The notes below the pieces were generated by a model, which was given only the letters and a program-made list of their open reading frames with translations, searched no databases and was not told the origin of the DNA. A stretch of 64,000 nucleotides of DNA from Spinacia oleracea (lineage: Eukaryota; Streptophyta; Magnoliopsida; Caryophyllales; Amaranthaceae), in contig NC_079490.1 in NCBI RefSeq assembly GCF_020520425.1, positions 121,106,715-121,170,714 on the forward strand, given 5' to 3'. Both the position numbers and the translations under genes were made by a program. Positions 46,801 through 59,129 of this stretch are shown here, in pieces (the first letter of the stretch is position 1; each line of letters begins with the position of its first letter).

Positions 46801-49800
46801 TAATCCTCAACAATCAAAATCTACTAATTGTAAGCTGGTTAGTTTCCCTATCTACTGTTACCAACAGGTCAGCAGAAAAAACACCCTTAGACATTCAGCA
46901 TTCAACCATTCACAAATGATGCTTTATCAGATGCCACAACTTATCTTCACAACCTTGCCAAGAAATAGAGACTTCTGGACCCCAAAGTAGAACTACAAAG
47001 TCAGCGTTTGCACACTCACAATCAATGAACTCGTGACATTCTGTGCAGAAAACTAAACAGTTTGACTCCATAACAATCATATCTTGCAGATGAATATTTG
47101 ACCTAAGCTTAGAACAAGCTATGTAAAGAAATCCAGACTAAGACTGACCGAGGAGATATAATTCGTATAAAACAAAAGGATTAAGAGGGGAAAACATGTT
47201 TGAAGTAAACAAGATGAAATTTCTGCTGATATTTTGTAATTTCTAAATGCAGGGCAGTTGAGAATTGAGCCCATCAACGACATAAGAAGTAATATAATAC
47301 CTCAATTGGCCAAACAACTACGCATTAGTGCCATGTCCCGACTCTCATGTTTGTTTTGAAAGTGACCACAGTCTCACAAAAGTAAAACTACACAAATTTG
47401 GATAATTTGAAAATCTCATAACAAAAAATTTTATTTACTAGGAACTCAGTGAGTAATTGATCCGAGCTTATACCTGATCATATTCAACCAATTCAGACCA
47501 CTCTTTTTGGGATATTAGCTTCCGTGTCTGATCATATGACAGGTTGATGCGATAATTCAAATCACCAAGCCAAAATATTCTTCTGAAAAGATAAACATGT
47601 AATGCCATATATCAGACCAACCAAATACATTTTAGCAGCATTTTCACCCCCAAGCACATTCCCTATATCTCCAAGTCTGTGCATGAATACAAACATACAA
47701 CTACAGGAGAGAAAAAGACCACTTGCTGAAAATCCAGAACAAGAACTGTGAAATAACAGAGCTTACTCGTGATCATAAATGCTTTTAGGAACTCCAAGAC
47801 CTGAACCAGTGCGAAACAATGTCTTCCGGTGAATTTCATTCACGTCAGCGTTTCGTTTTAGTTGGTCGCATTCCTTTTCCCCAGATGTCAGGTGAGTACA
47901 TATAAAGCAGAAAAGAGTCTGATATATAGACATGCTGATAGAAACTGCTCCCTGGAAAACTAAAGAAAGATTAGTTTCCAGATGATGCAAGTAAGACTGC
48001 ATGATCAGCTTCCATAAAGTTTCACAAGGCATAAAAGGCAAGTAGCATTGCATCAATGGATAAAATTAAATTTCATAGAAAAGACAGATACATAGAACTC
48101 GCAGATTTAAATTTATTAAAAACAAGGGGGAAGATATGAGAAAAACTGTCAGCAGAATATAGTAAGTAGATTCTTAAAGGGGAAGCAGATTGGGGATGTT
48201 TTTTTTCGTAATTGTGTAGATAGGTGATACTATCAGAGATTTTCTAGGACAGAAAGTGAGAATGAAGCTTCAGCTACAAATTCTAAGAAGTTAGGAGGTC
48301 AGAGCAGGGAGGAAGGGAAATCAAGAAACAAAAGAGACATACCTTGTTACCAATATAGCCCATTACACCAACACCAACAGTAGACACCTTTAGGTTCTGT
48401 ATATGTTTACGCAAGTCCTTACGAACCCATATAGTAAGGAAAATTCCAACCATTTGCTTACTTGCTATCCTCACATATTCTGGTTTTCTTTTCCGTCGTA
48501 TAAGTGACTCGAGATCAAGTTCTGCAAGCGCAGTAGCATCTAACAATGTCCTGTTGTTACCCGTTATCTTGAAAGAATTGTATGCCCTAAATGATTTACT
48601 CAGCTTCAAAGATTTTCCTGACTTACAGCTAAATGGTCTCTCCAAAACACGTTGAGCAAACAAATCTAGGGGTGGCTCAGGCCAGCACAAACCAATCCTT
48701 TCTGTTCCACTTAGGGTCTTAGTTAATTTTGAAGTCACTGGATTAGTGGCGAATACATCATCTTCATTCACACGGCCTGACAGAAAACTCTGTAACCTTC
48801 GCAGTCTGTTTGGAGATATAGTTTGCTTAATCAAATCCTTCTCCATACAAACTTCTGAATAAGGAATCTCGTCACCTCTTGAAACTTCAGGGTCCTTATA
48901 TATCCCATCATTGCTCACCAGTTTGTCTCTAACTTCATAGAATCCATTAGGCTCCTCATCCACAGGATGCACTTCCTCCTCCCCTTCACTATCAGAACCA
49001 AGTGATATCTCGTCCTCTATATCAGGAATATCATCTGACGGCTTGAACTTTGATGGAGAAGGGGGATCACTGTAACTTTTAAATCTCTTCTTAGCTGGAA
49101 CTCTAGTAAGTGTCTCTCGAATGATACTTTCCCATTTCAAGGCTGCTGCTTTATTTTCAGCACCAAAAATGTTTCCAGCATTCAGTGGTACAACTTCCTG
49201 GAGACTGTTTGCCAAAAATAAAGTAAGAAAAAAATTACTTCTGCAGTGAATATAATTTTAATATTGATTGAGGAATAGGGTAAATCCGAGGATTAGTAGT
49301 ACAGCAAGCTAAAGAGAAACAATACAATGGCGTTGAACAAAATATTTGCATGTGTCAGGGAATGATGCAGAAGATGCAGTACGCAGCTGGTTTGAACTTT
49401 GAAGGCAGCATCATATAAACCAAGAGAGGTAATAAAACTATTACAAATTGTCGAAAAAGATGGAGGAGAACATATAGGGATATGCTTTAAGACTACTATG
49501 AAGATCTTACCCTAGCACGTATATGTCAGATGGGTCATTGACGTTTACCCATTCCTCAATATCAAGGTCATTAGGTGGAAATTTTCCACCGACATTCCAT
49601 GTCCCAACACATACTCTACAAGCCAGAAGGAAAGAAATAAGCAAGCATAGCTCAGAAAAATAAACAAGAATAGTTTTTATTCCATTAATTTGAAAACATA
49701 AATTATCCATGATGGAACAAGTACCTGATATCCTTTGTGTGTATATACTGAGCCCTGAAAGTTTCAGAGTTTCGCCTTTTCAGTCGTGGTAGGTTGTCTG

Positions 49801-50785
49801 AAATTTAAATGTGCTAATATATGAGCAGACATTAAAGGAAAGGATACACTATCACTATCCATGGACAGACAAAATAAGGTAGAGTTCATAAGAACCTCAT
49901 ATGCAAGTATTTAACCATGTTACATAGGATAGCTTTGGTATATATTTTGTGCAAGTCTGCAACCTCTGCAACCTCATATGCAAGTAATTAAAACCAAATC
50001 GAAGTCTCCTTCAATGTCGTTAACTCTGCCAATTGCATAAATTTAAGCTCTCTGCTTTAAATCATCTCGCTAATTTATAAGATGAAAAAGTTGCAAAATT
50101 ATACAACCCCAAAAACAGGAAATCCAATACAGTATAAATGTAAATTGAATCTGTATGCCCTTAATTCTAAACAAGCGTCAGCATCAAAATTGAGACTTTT
50201 ATGAGATGAAAAAGAAACAATTAAAATGAATAGCAATTAATGATCCCAATGGAAGTAGGTAAACAACAGGAAGTGCAGAGTAGCAATCATTTAGTAAACA
50301 GTATTAATTCCATAATATTACAAAGAAAAAAGAATGACTATAACATAAAAACATCTGGAAAAAATACCTTCATCTTCATTGACAGAAGGTAGAGGACTGA
50401 AATCGTTGCCGTTATAATTGTCGTTGTCGTCGTCATCGTTATCTTCAACATCAGTATCGGCACTATAATCGGAATCCTTAGACGACATATTCAACCATTT
50501 ACGAAGTACAACTCTAGGCCACAGCAGCTGCAAGCATGTGCAACCCAAACAACATAACTCAGCCCAACTCATACCGATACCGTTACTAGTACCACTTCCT
50601 CCATATCTCTACAGTATTTCCAGTTTATTGGATTAATCATTTTTATTAATTAATTTTTATATATTTCAACTGTAATGTGTTTGTTAATTAGCTATACTAA
50701 TAGTTTTCCAGAGAGATTAAAGAGTATGTAATTTTAATTAATGAATTACCTCTAATGATCTTCGACGAGCGTGACGTGGCTGCAT
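40883..50785 (-). CDS. Type I inositol polyphosphate 5-phosphatase
   Basis: Ten exons read on the minus strand (50785-50750, 50527-50368, 49797-49725, 49615-49511, 49204-48343, 47951-47767, 47582-47474, 43343-43201, 41381-41147, 40906-40883) join to 643 codons. Landmarks: KWLN near residue 23; acidic region about 35-55; TWNVGGK at 95-101; LQEVVPLNAGNIFGAE at 126-141; the 5-phosphatase signature FWLGDLNYR at 477-485; PAWCDRIL at 556-563; and SDHRPV at 582-587 (catalytic His region). These define enzymes that remove the 5-phosphate from soluble inositol phosphates and phosphoinositides; the long insert between exons 5 and 6 and the N-terminus fit the plant type I (IP5P1/2, CVP2-like) group. All splice sites are GT-AG except the last intron, which starts GCAAGT. 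Intron 7 (4.1 kb) holds transposon and mitochondrial-like DNA. A TATA-like word lies at 50830-50836, unusually close to the ATG. Confidence 0.94.
43455..43620. repeat. Tandem duplication in intron 7
   Basis: CCTTCTAAACACTTG(A/C)GACAATTT...GGATCCTGTACCATAATT occurs twice in direct tandem, with a third partial start near 43600. The period is about 75 bp. Confidence 0.85.
44140..44949. mobile_element. PIF/Harbinger-type element in intron 7
   Basis: Ends GGGGCCGTTTGG and CCAAACGCCCCC form inverted repeats with one mismatch, flanked by TAA on both sides (44137-44139 and 44950-44952). A 3-bp TAA/TTA duplication and a GGGGC...GTTTGG end are typical of PIF/Harbinger. Sub-terminal words such as ATTCCCTTT also invert. 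The centre is CT-rich (see next entry). No transposase. 810 bp. Confidence 0.88.
44285..44680. repeat. CT/GCC-rich tandem repeat, about 70-bp period
   Basis: CCCTCCGTCTCCTTCTCTCC recurs near 44390, 44463, 44537 and 44607, with variants near 44321 and 44644, each followed by CTCTTCGCCGCC-like sequence. Open frames on both strands (Pro/Ser-rich and Arg/Gly/Glu-rich) are products of this repeat. Confidence 0.88.
45190..45790. other. Mitochondrial-like insertion (NUMT candidate)
   Basis: Base composition and wording change here. Balanced GC, phrases such as GACCAATGATCCGGATAGGC, GGGAGTCCTTGGGCCTCC, and inverted words AGCAAAAGC/GCTTTTG with CGCTAAAGCGAAGC resemble plant mitochondrial intergenic DNA and unlike the flanking intron. 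No mitochondrial gene is recognised and edges are uncertain. It lies downstream of the Harbinger-type element in the intron. Confidence 0.42.
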
Positions 50786-53390
50786 CCTGGAGAATATAGA
50801 GAGAGGTAGAATTTAGAGTCTAGATTATGTATTTATGTGGAGAGGAGAGAGAAGAGTTATATTTGATTGGTGGATGGAGATGAGAATATGAGAATATGAG
50901 AATATGAGATAGATAACCATCTTTTCATTACAAATCAAGCATTTCTCATTTGTTCATTAGTTTCTTGTTTTAGAGTCAAAATTAAAGTATATGTCTTTTG
51001 TTTTCTCAATTGGAGATTTGGAGTAAAAGAATGACATGTAACTTCGATAATTAATGTACCTCACTTTTTAAATGGGTTATACTTATATTTATATGTTGTT
51101 TCTTTTACTGATGCATTTAATTAAGGAGATAGTCATAGTGTTGACTTAAGTTTGAGAATTAAAAAAATAAATAAAATGTATGTAAATACAAGTACAAGTA
51201 CAAGTACAACTCTAGCTAGGTACTCCGTAGTATCTAAAGCGTAATCCGTAGCAGTCTACTTGTATAATGAGAAGTTAAAAAGTTTAGAGTCATCTAGCTT
51301 CAAGACGAAGGTGAAAGTGAAGGGAAGTGAGGTGGGTCCACGCGCCGTTGAATAGAAGTGGGAACTACTCATTTCCGTTTGCCATCTAGCTTTTTTATTT
51401 CCCACAACTTTGTACAATAGTGGCCAGTTGCCCTTTGCCCACTAGGACGCTCCAAGGTGTTTTTGACAGTGATATCATCTACAATCAATCTTTGCACGAC
51501 ATGCATCTACTTGACCCTTTCGTTAACAAATAATTTACCAATTTATTCAACTTTTTTGTTTCTTCGGTTATATACAAGATTTTTATTTTTATTTTTAGGA
51601 AAATTATAAACTTCAGGTTACAAAAATATATGTTGTTATTATTTAGTATCACAAATGGCCGAGTTTAAGTTTTATATATAACAATCTATCTACTAGAGGT
51701 GAATAGTTTTCATTTATCAAATCATGTGATTCAAAATAGGTTATGTACATGACATATTAGACAAGCTTTTGTATGTGGTCGATATAGAGTTGAAATGATA
51801 GCTCTATAATTTCAAATTAAAATAATGTTTTGTATTTACTTGTGCATTTGTCTCTCCTCTTTCTCATATTTCCTTGCTAGTTTGCAAGCTCGGCAACTAT
51901 ATCGATCCTCTAATGACCCAACCCATTTTAACCCATTTGTTATAGGTGACCTTTTTATAATTTGCCCCATCTGCACGTACCAGTCTTAACTCCTGACACA
52001 CTCGATAATCAGGTCTAGTTGTCCCTTGCTAGCATTATACGGAGTAGCAAATACAAATATAAAATAGTGAAACACGCATGATTTACTATTCAACCTTCAA
52101 GGCAAACAATATAGCAATATATAAGTGTTGAATTAGTGGTGGAAAATAGATTGGAGTGTTTTTGTGTAGGGTAGGCGAAGATAAGGCTCGTTCATACATT
52201 CTACTTTGCAATAAACCAAAGTAGTCTTTATTGCTTAAACCCCAAAAAGAAAATTAAACTTATGTTTGTTTGTATATAATCTAGACTATTGTGTACGCTT
52301 CTCATAGGAGCATCTATACATCATGAAGGACCTATAATAAAGTCTCATCGGCCATCTTAGCCAATCATTAAATATGCTCTTTACTGCACATAAACAACTT
52401 GAAACATACAAACATATATTCTAAACTAACTTAAAGTAGTAACACATAACGCTAACTTCTAGTCAAATTATAATAATACTAACCTAAGTAGTAACACAGG
52501 CTATCACTCAGTCTAAACACTAACTTCCAACCAAATTATTGTGATTCCTAATAATACTCACTAAATACTCGTAATTAACCTTGTCAACTGCCTTGTTTTT
52601 AAAAAGCTTTACACTGTATTTAATTACTTAATTTGTCATGTTTTTATATATTGAATCACTTCTCCTAAAAAAGTGGATGATAACAATAATTATTGTATTT
52701 GTTACTCATTTTAGTAGTTAAAAGTTGGCTTTGATATCACCAACTATGCTTATGTTTTAGATGCAAAGAGCAAAATAAGCTTACGCAGTTTCTATCCCTT
52801 CGCACCACAATTTACATTAAACTTGGATACATGCACTACAACAAACCTGAAACTATACTATCGGATGCAAGAAGTGACATAAATGATGGTCGAATACGCA
52901 AACCATATATTTGTGTCATACGTAGTATATATAAACATTATTGTTAAAATCAAGTATTACACTCGCAAATATAGTTTATGCTCGAGTACAAAAAAACCCT
53001 CTACACAAAGTAATACTCCAGTTGTTGGTGAATTGATGTCAACAAGACCGATTTAGTATTTTAAGTTGTATTGTATTCAGTAAAGGGCTTTTTTAATTGG
53101 TTGTATTAGGCAGAAATCAGTCTAAGATCAATAAAGCTCAATTTCAAAGAAAAATGAATTCAAATCTATCAATAATATTAATGGAGTAATACAAGTATGT
53201 TTCACTCAATAAATAATTTTATATCAATTAATTAGGTGATAATAAACCTTATTATTAACAAAATATTGATATTAATTAATTTAACAAATTATTGCCTTTA
53301 ATTTCTAATTTTTTAAGTTTAAGCACTTAATTTTCACATTCAATAATAAAATATAAAAATAAACAACAAAGGTACATTTTATATTCACCT
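50786..53390. other. Intergenic region upstream of the 5-phosphatase gene
   Basis: AT-rich, no long open frame and no clear transposon with two ends. GAGAATAT repeats occur near 50880-50910. A lone CACTACAACAAA at about 52834 looks like one end of a CACTA MITE, but no matching end was found. TACTCCGTA words occur at 51220 and TACGGAGTA at 52039. Confidence 0.6.
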
Positions 53391-53392
53391 AA

Positions 53393-53620
53393 TGTTGAAA
53401 CCCTATGTTGTCCACATGTGAACTGTCCCATATTGGAGAAATATGACAGAAAATACCACCTTATAAGTTTGTAGAGTCACTCACACTATTGCTAATTGGT
53501 TTTAGTGTGGAATTTCAATTGGGCTTATAAGTGGACCGAACTTTCCCCCTCCTTAATGGATAGCCCATACCTGTTTTATATTTCCCTGAAATTTAACACC
53601 TATCTTCAAATACTCCGTAT
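53393..53620 (+). mobile_element. Degraded LTR-like fragment (candidate)
   Basis: TGTTGAAACCCTATGTTGTCC, GTCCCATATTGGAGAAATA, and GGGCTTATAAGTGGAC recall copia-type LTR starts in dicots. No second LTR or PBS is visible. Confidence 0.4.
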
Positions 53621-54109
53621 AAAACGTACATGAATTATTTTGGTACTTATCCTATTTGAACAACTTTCACCTATTAACTGAACTTGTAGGACATATTACA
53701 TGCACCCGGATGGCCCCTCTCAAATTTCCTCCATAAATGTGATAAGGATCATCAGACCACCAATGGGCATAGAAATACCTTGGGTGTACAGTACACCCTA
53801 GTGCACCTAATAATTTTCACTGAACTTGGGTCCAAATTCCTATCAACATAAAGCAAGACAAAAACTAATAATAGTAGTTTAGAATAGTTGTTATTAAACT
53901 AGTTAGGGGTTGATATTAAGAAGGGAGATAAAGCATTGTAGTTTGTATTTGGTAAGGGGTTGATTATAATAGGTAGTGGGAGATGAAGTAACCAAAAAAG
54001 ATGAGGTTTCAACTTCTACGCTTCGTGCAAATGGCTAAACGCACAAATAAAATGGAAAATGAAAGGAGTAGTAAAAGCTCATGTGATCAGAGGAAGATAT
54101 GTAGAACGA

Positions 54110-54240
54110 ATTAGGTACACCGTACATCCCGGTGTACCTTATCACATTTTCCCCTTACATGTGAGGAGAAAATGTGAAAGGGTTCACCCATTTACATAAA
54201 AATACCTTGGGTGGATGGTGCACCCGGGTGTACCTAATAA
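54110..54240. mobile_element. Small inverted-repeat element (candidate MITE)
   Basis: TTAGGTACACC at the left and GGTGTACCTAA at the right enclose about 130 bp. A related single end (CTTGGGTGTACAGTACACC...GTGCACCTAATAA) occurs at 53778-53812. The direct flanks do not give a clear target duplication. Confidence 0.5.
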
Positions 54241-54775
54241 TTTAAGAAGATATGTGCTAGAAAAGCGCATGTTAGTAATTACCCCGAGCCCTTGTGTCCC
54301 AATCGAGTGTACTCCAACGTCTAATGCAAATCATATTATACATCTGAGTGCACAGTTTGCAAATTGGATTGAAGGTCTATGGTGTAAAATTCAACATAAG
54401 TGTTTTTAAAATTAAATGATACTCCCTCCGTATTTATTTAAGGGATACACTTGCCTTTTCCGGCCGTATTTATTTAAGAGATACAGTTGTCATTTTTAGT
54501 AACTTATCAACCCCACCATCTAATTAAATAATACATCTAATATACCCTATCACCCACCATCCTATTAAACAAATAATTTCATAAACCCACCCCACCCTCC
54601 ACCCACCAAAATGACATTGTCCCCACATGTTTAATACAAACTTTTGTATAAGGCGGTCTTACGAAAAAGACCGCCTTGATGGCAACCTAACATGCCACGT
54701 AAAATCTGACGTGGCAGAACTATAAACTTTTTTTTTTATGAAAATATAAATACCCATTTTCTTCCCATTTTCATT

Positions 54776-55700
54776 TCAAAACCCTAATTTCTTTCTCTCT
54801 CCTCCAAATCTCTCTGTCTCTCTCCTTAAACGCCGCCATACTCTCATCAAAATTGATGACGGAAATGACGAAGCAGGCGGCGGAGCTCCTCCACTTTCCA
54901 GCGGAGATATTACGGTGGCCGGCGAGTAGCGCGAAATGATAGAGAATAGCGATGAAGGAATCAAAAGAAGGAGGAGAGCCGCTCTCTTGCCGTAAGAAGT
55001 CGGTGGCCGACGGGATAGGGAAGCAAGGAGCTGCGCGGCGAAGGAAAGAGATGAAGGAGAAGTATCCGTCCTTGCCGTCGTCGCCTTCCGCGTTGGCGTT
55101 GGTGGCGTTGCACGGGTTGAGCCGCGGGTGTTAGAGGCATTGCGCGGGTCACCTCCTCGCAAAGCTGCGGCTTCAATGATTTTAGGTTTTAGGCCACCGC
55201 AAGATCCGCCGCGGCCATACTGATTTTTGATCTCGTCGCCGCCATCAAGATTCGAGAAGGAGTAGAACGACGAAGGAAAGAGAAGAAGGTAGAAGTCGAT
55301 TATGATGATAAATGGCGAAGGAAAAAGGTTTGATTTTCTACAATCTGTAGATTTTAATTTTATTTATCTGAAATTATCATGTTGCCGGATTTTTTGGATT
55401 TTGATTTTTATGTATGCGATTTTGTTTTTGTTTTGATTAGGTTTATGTTTCGTTTCGATTGAATTGTTTAGGTTTTTCTAATTTCCTCTTTTGATTTAGG
55501 TTTTTTCTATTTTTGAATTTCTGACAGGAGGAGGATTTGCCGCTGGTGGTTGCTTCTGGTGGTTGCCGTGGAGGCTACAGCCGCCACCCTGGTGCTGGAA
55601 GTTGCGGTGCTCGGGACTTGCTGGTGCTCAGTGTTGTTCATGTTGTTGGTGTGGTAGTCGGACTAATTGATGCAGAATGGAAGCCTTGCGGTGGCTGCTA
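54776..55700. pseudogene. Gene-like GC-rich segment in MULE (captured?)
   Basis: A CT-rich leader-like stretch (CTTTCTCTCTCCTCC) is followed by GC-rich sequence and short frames on both strands, such as 54952-55134 on plus and 55162-54776 on minus. It stands out from the AT-rich surroundings. I recognise no protein and cannot decide the strand. Capture of a host 5' region is plausible. Confidence 0.35.
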
Positions 55701-55740
55701 AGACTTGCGGTGTCGCGAATGAGCAATTGATTGCTGTTAT

Positions 55741-57145
55741 TTAATTAGTTTTAGGTCTTTTGTTTCAGTTAAGAATATGGTTCTTTTAGTTAAGAATGTT
55801 GATGGTTTAGTTAAGAATTAGTTAATTTCGATTCGAATGCTTCTTTTAGTTATAATTGATTTTGTTTTAGTTACGAATATTGTTGTTTTAGTTAAGAATT
55901 ATTTCATTTTAGTTAAGAATTATCATCTTTTAGTTAAGATTAAATTTCTGAGTTTTAGTTAAGATTTTCTGAAATTTAGTTAATATTTTCTAATTTTAGT
56001 TACGAATTTTCGAGTTTAATTTAAAATTTCTGATTTTCTATGTTTTAGTTATGAATTTATCAGTTTTAGTTACGATTTTCTTGGTTTTAGTGAAAGTTTT
56101 TTGAGTTTTAGTTACGTATATTTTAGTTTCAATTCAGGGCTTTACTTACAATTTTCTTGGTTTTAGTTAAGATTTTTTGAGTTTTAGTTATGTATTTTTG
56201 AGTTTTAGATAACGAATTTCAGAGTTTTAGTTAAGATATAAAATTTTAAGCATTGAAACTAATTAGTTAAGCAATTGAATCAATTAGTTAAAAAATTAAA
56301 CTATTAAGTTAAGTTTCGGAATCAATTAGTTAAGCAATGTAATAAATTAGTTAAGCAATGTAACATATTAGTTAAACCATGCAAGCAATTAGTGAAGCAT
56401 TGAAACCAATTAGTGAAGCACTGAAACCAATTAGTGAAGCACTGGAAGCAATTAGTTATACACTGGATTTAATTAAGTTAACCACTGAAACTAATTAGTT
56501 AAGTTTGAGATTCAATTAGTTAAGCAATGAAACTAATTAGTTATACAACGAAACCAATTAGTTAAGCACTGAAACCAATTAGTTAAGCAATGAAATCAAT
56601 TAGTTAAGCATTGCAACTAATTAGTTAATATTTTATGAGCTTTAGTTAATAATAAGTTTGTTTTAAATTAATAACTATTCGACTCATAAGTTTAACTATT
56701 TGTTTTTATACCTTAACTATTTTGTTATTCAATTTGTTATGATTTTATTTCTTTTAGTTATGTTTTACACTAGTTTAGTTAGTACCCAAAAAATTTAAAA
56801 ATTTTAATTTCGAAAAAATAAAATAAAATTTAAGCCTGAAATCAAATTAGTTAAGCTTGAAGTCCAATTAGTTAAGCTTAAAGTCCAATTAGTTAAGCCT
56901 GAAGTCCAATTAGTTAAGCCTGGAAATCCAATTAGTTAAGCCTGGAAAAAAAAAATTGAAAAAAATATTTTTCAAATTTTTTTTAAAAAAAATTGAAAAA
57001 AAAAAATTTTCAAATTTTTTTTAAAAAAAATTCGAATAAAAAAATAATAATTTAAGCCTGAAATCAAATTAGTTAAGCCTGAAATCCAATTAGTTAAGCT
57101 TGAAGTCCAATTAGTTAAGCTTGAAGTCCAATTAGTTAAACCTGG
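55741..57145. repeat. Degenerate TTAGTTAAG array
   Basis: Several dozen copies of TTAGTTAAG or a close form recur for 1.4 kb. In the left half the spacers are T-rich (TTTTAGTTAAGAATT, TTTTAGTTACGAATT). In the right half they are A-rich (AACCAATTAGTTAAGCAATG, about 20-25 bp period), and beyond 56850 they change to CCTGAAATCCAATTAGTTAAG. The 9-base core is kept while spacers change, and stops fill all frames, so it is not coding. Confidence 0.9.
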
Positions 57146-57424
57146 AAAAAAAATCGAAAAAAAAAAATTTAAAAAAATTTTTGAAATTTTTTTTTTTTAA
57201 AAAAAATTTACATGCTGACGTCAGCACATGCGCCAACATGGCTGCCAGCAAGACTGCCAACAAGGCGGTCTTTCCTGTGAGGCGGTCTCACACAAAAGTT
57301 TCCGCATGTTTAATTATTAAAATATCTATCCAACCTCACTTGCTTTATTATTTTATTTCATTCAATTATTCTTCTTAATACCCGTGCCCGGCCAAGTGTA
57401 GCTCTTAAAAAAATACGGAGAGAG

Positions 57425-58414
57425 TAGTACGTATTAAGCATTATATATGTTGAAGTATTATGTTTTTATTTATAGTTTAATGAAAATAAAAAGTATATAT
57501 CTTACATTCTTTTTATCAGAATAATATAGGATCGATTTTTTCAAAACTTATTTTATTGTATACGTTATTACTTATTAGGCTATATATGTCAGCTGTACAT
57601 ACAAAATAGGGACTTATTTTTTTAAAATTTGACATAGGATAGGGACGTTTTTAACCATGAATAAAGTGGATGAATTATATGTGAATGGCCCCTACAAGTT
57701 ATACTTTAAAAAAAAATCAAACTTTTGAAGAACGATTCCATTCACATGAATAAATACGGAGTAGTTCAATTCCGTAGAGATCAAAGACCATAAGCAACCA
57801 TTAAGATTATAATTTAGGATCACATGCACTCTAAATAGTGGGACTATTCCACCAGAATGTTAAAGCCAATTACTAAATTGCTCCATTATATTTATGACAT
57901 GTAACTTGTTGACACACGTAATAGGGAAACTAAAAATGTGGTTGGTAAAATGATTGAGTTGGTGAGAAATTAAGCTAGGGTTATCCACAATTTGTCCTTT
58001 TTAATTATCTAACATCCGGATCATAGTTGAAAAAGCAATAGATACCTTCTTTTAGTGCACCACCACCACCACCACCACCACCACCGTCCAATCAGCCACT
58101 TGGGAATACCACTACTCACCTCATCTATGCGGCTATACCACACACCACCTACCTTAAACTTCCATTGCCATCGTGTAACTGTACGTTTTGCCGATCGTCT
58201 ATGTACATGATTTTTTTGCATTAACTCCTTACTTAGATAACAAATTGCTTTTATAATAGAATGGAAGAACAACATTATTAATAAATATTCAAGAAAATTA
58301 TAATGCCCAAAATTAAGCACTTCATCCCTTCCTTACTTAATGTTATGCTCCACTCACTGTACATTTTTGTTTCTATTTTTTTTTTAAATGTGAATGGGCG
58401 TAAAATAAGGTGAA
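57425..58414. other. Intergenic sequence
   Basis: AT-rich, with no gene or paired transposon ends seen. A CAC triplet repeat lies at 58056-58086. Confidence 0.6.
58056..58086. repeat. (CAC)n microsatellite
   Basis: About ten CAC/ACC triplets. The frame on the minus strand with a Trp run is a product of this repeat. Confidence 0.95.
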
Positions 58415-58685
58415 CTAATTTTTGGACCCAACGTTTACTATGTTAATAACATTCACAATTACATTTTTTTTTTTTTTTTTGCAATGATAACATGAAACAC
58501 ATAATAACTAGTGGTAAAAATCTTTATTGTTTAAATTCAATGTCATGGGTTTGTACCTTACACAAACCATGTTAATTAGATAATATATATGTATATGAAG
58601 ATTACATAGAGCGAAGGAACCATTAGCAGAGAGTCACATGTCCGTATACTTTCTTATAAACGTCTTTTAATATATAGTATATAGA
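58415..58685 (-). mobile_element. Short Helitron D, inverted copy
   Basis: On the minus strand it starts TCTATATACTATATATTAAAAG and ends GGTCCAAAAATTAG followed by T. It shares ACACAAACC/TAAGG and AACAATAAAGATTTTTACCACTAG-type blocks with copies A-C. 271 bp. Confidence 0.87.
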
Positions 58686-58794
58686 TGAGTGTAATAAAGA
58701 GGTACATATTGAGTAGTAAAAATGTGAATGTTGGAGAGCTAAAAATAAAAAGCTACTTAGTTATAGTAGTATAACTAACTATTCAATAATAATA

Positions 58795-58997
58795 AAATCG
58801 ATTAGCGGTTTATGGTTAACTGAGTAACCGTATCAAAAGCTCAGTTAACCGTTTAAAAGGTAACCGATTTAAATGGTACGGTTACGGTTCATGAAAATGC
58901 CGAACCAAAATTTTCGGTTACCGAACCGAATCAAGTTTCAGAACGGTTAACCACCCATCAAGTTTCGGGACGGTGAACCACCCATGAACACCCCTAC
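58795..58997. repeat. GGTTAACCG/ACCGAACCGAA-rich segment
   Basis: Repeated words GGTTAACCG, TAACCGTTT, CCGAACCGAA and AAGTTTC(A/G)G(A/G)ACGGT. The right end CCACCCATGAACACCCCTAC resembles the end of hAT-type MITEs when complemented (GTAGGGGTGTTCATGGGTGG). No matching left end was found. Confidence 0.5.
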
Positions 58998-59129
58998 TTG
59001 TAATAGTATAACTAATTGTTCCACCAATACCAATGATGTTTTGGCGACTGAGCGTCTGTATACGATAGATCTCAGGTTCGAATCCTCCCGACCATTTGTA
59101 ATTTATATTGTCTTTCTTGCTCATTCAAA

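Larger units (their letters stand above)
54636..57304. mobile_element. MULE-like element inside the Stowaway MITE
   Basis: CATGTTTAAT flanks it at 54626-54635 and 57305-57314, a 10-bp duplication within the 9-11 bp range of Mutator-like elements. The ends share AAACTTTTGT and AAAGACCGCCTTG(A/T)TGGCA in inverted orientation. It has no MURA-type transposase, so it is non-autonomous. It holds GC-rich gene-like sequence (54776-55260) and the TTAGTTAAG array, a Pack-MULE-like layout. Confidence 0.86.
54422..57424. mobile_element. Stowaway-ended element, enlarged to 3 kb by insertion
   Basis: Left end CTCCCTCCGTATTTATTTAAG and the complement of the right end CTCTCTCCGTATTTTTTTAAG match well, and both continue to TACACTTG. 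TA lies on both sides (54420-54421 and 57425-57426). Without the inner element it is a 330-bp MITE of normal size. Confidence 0.88.

Noticed and set aside
52834..52850. CACTA MITE end CACTACAACAAA
   Set aside because: No inverted partner with a 3-bp duplication was found nearby.
54776..55162. 128-residue frame on the minus strand as a host gene
   Set aside because: It lies inside a MULE-like element, competes with plus-strand frames, and no family is recognisable. Kept only as a possible captured fragment.
58021..58320. Frame with a Trp run on the minus strand
   Set aside because: Caused by the CAC triplet repeat.
59041..59095. tRNA gene
   Set aside because: GGTTCGAATCC looks like a B box, but no complete cloverleaf or acceptor stem pairs. 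At best a tRNA-derived SINE scrap.
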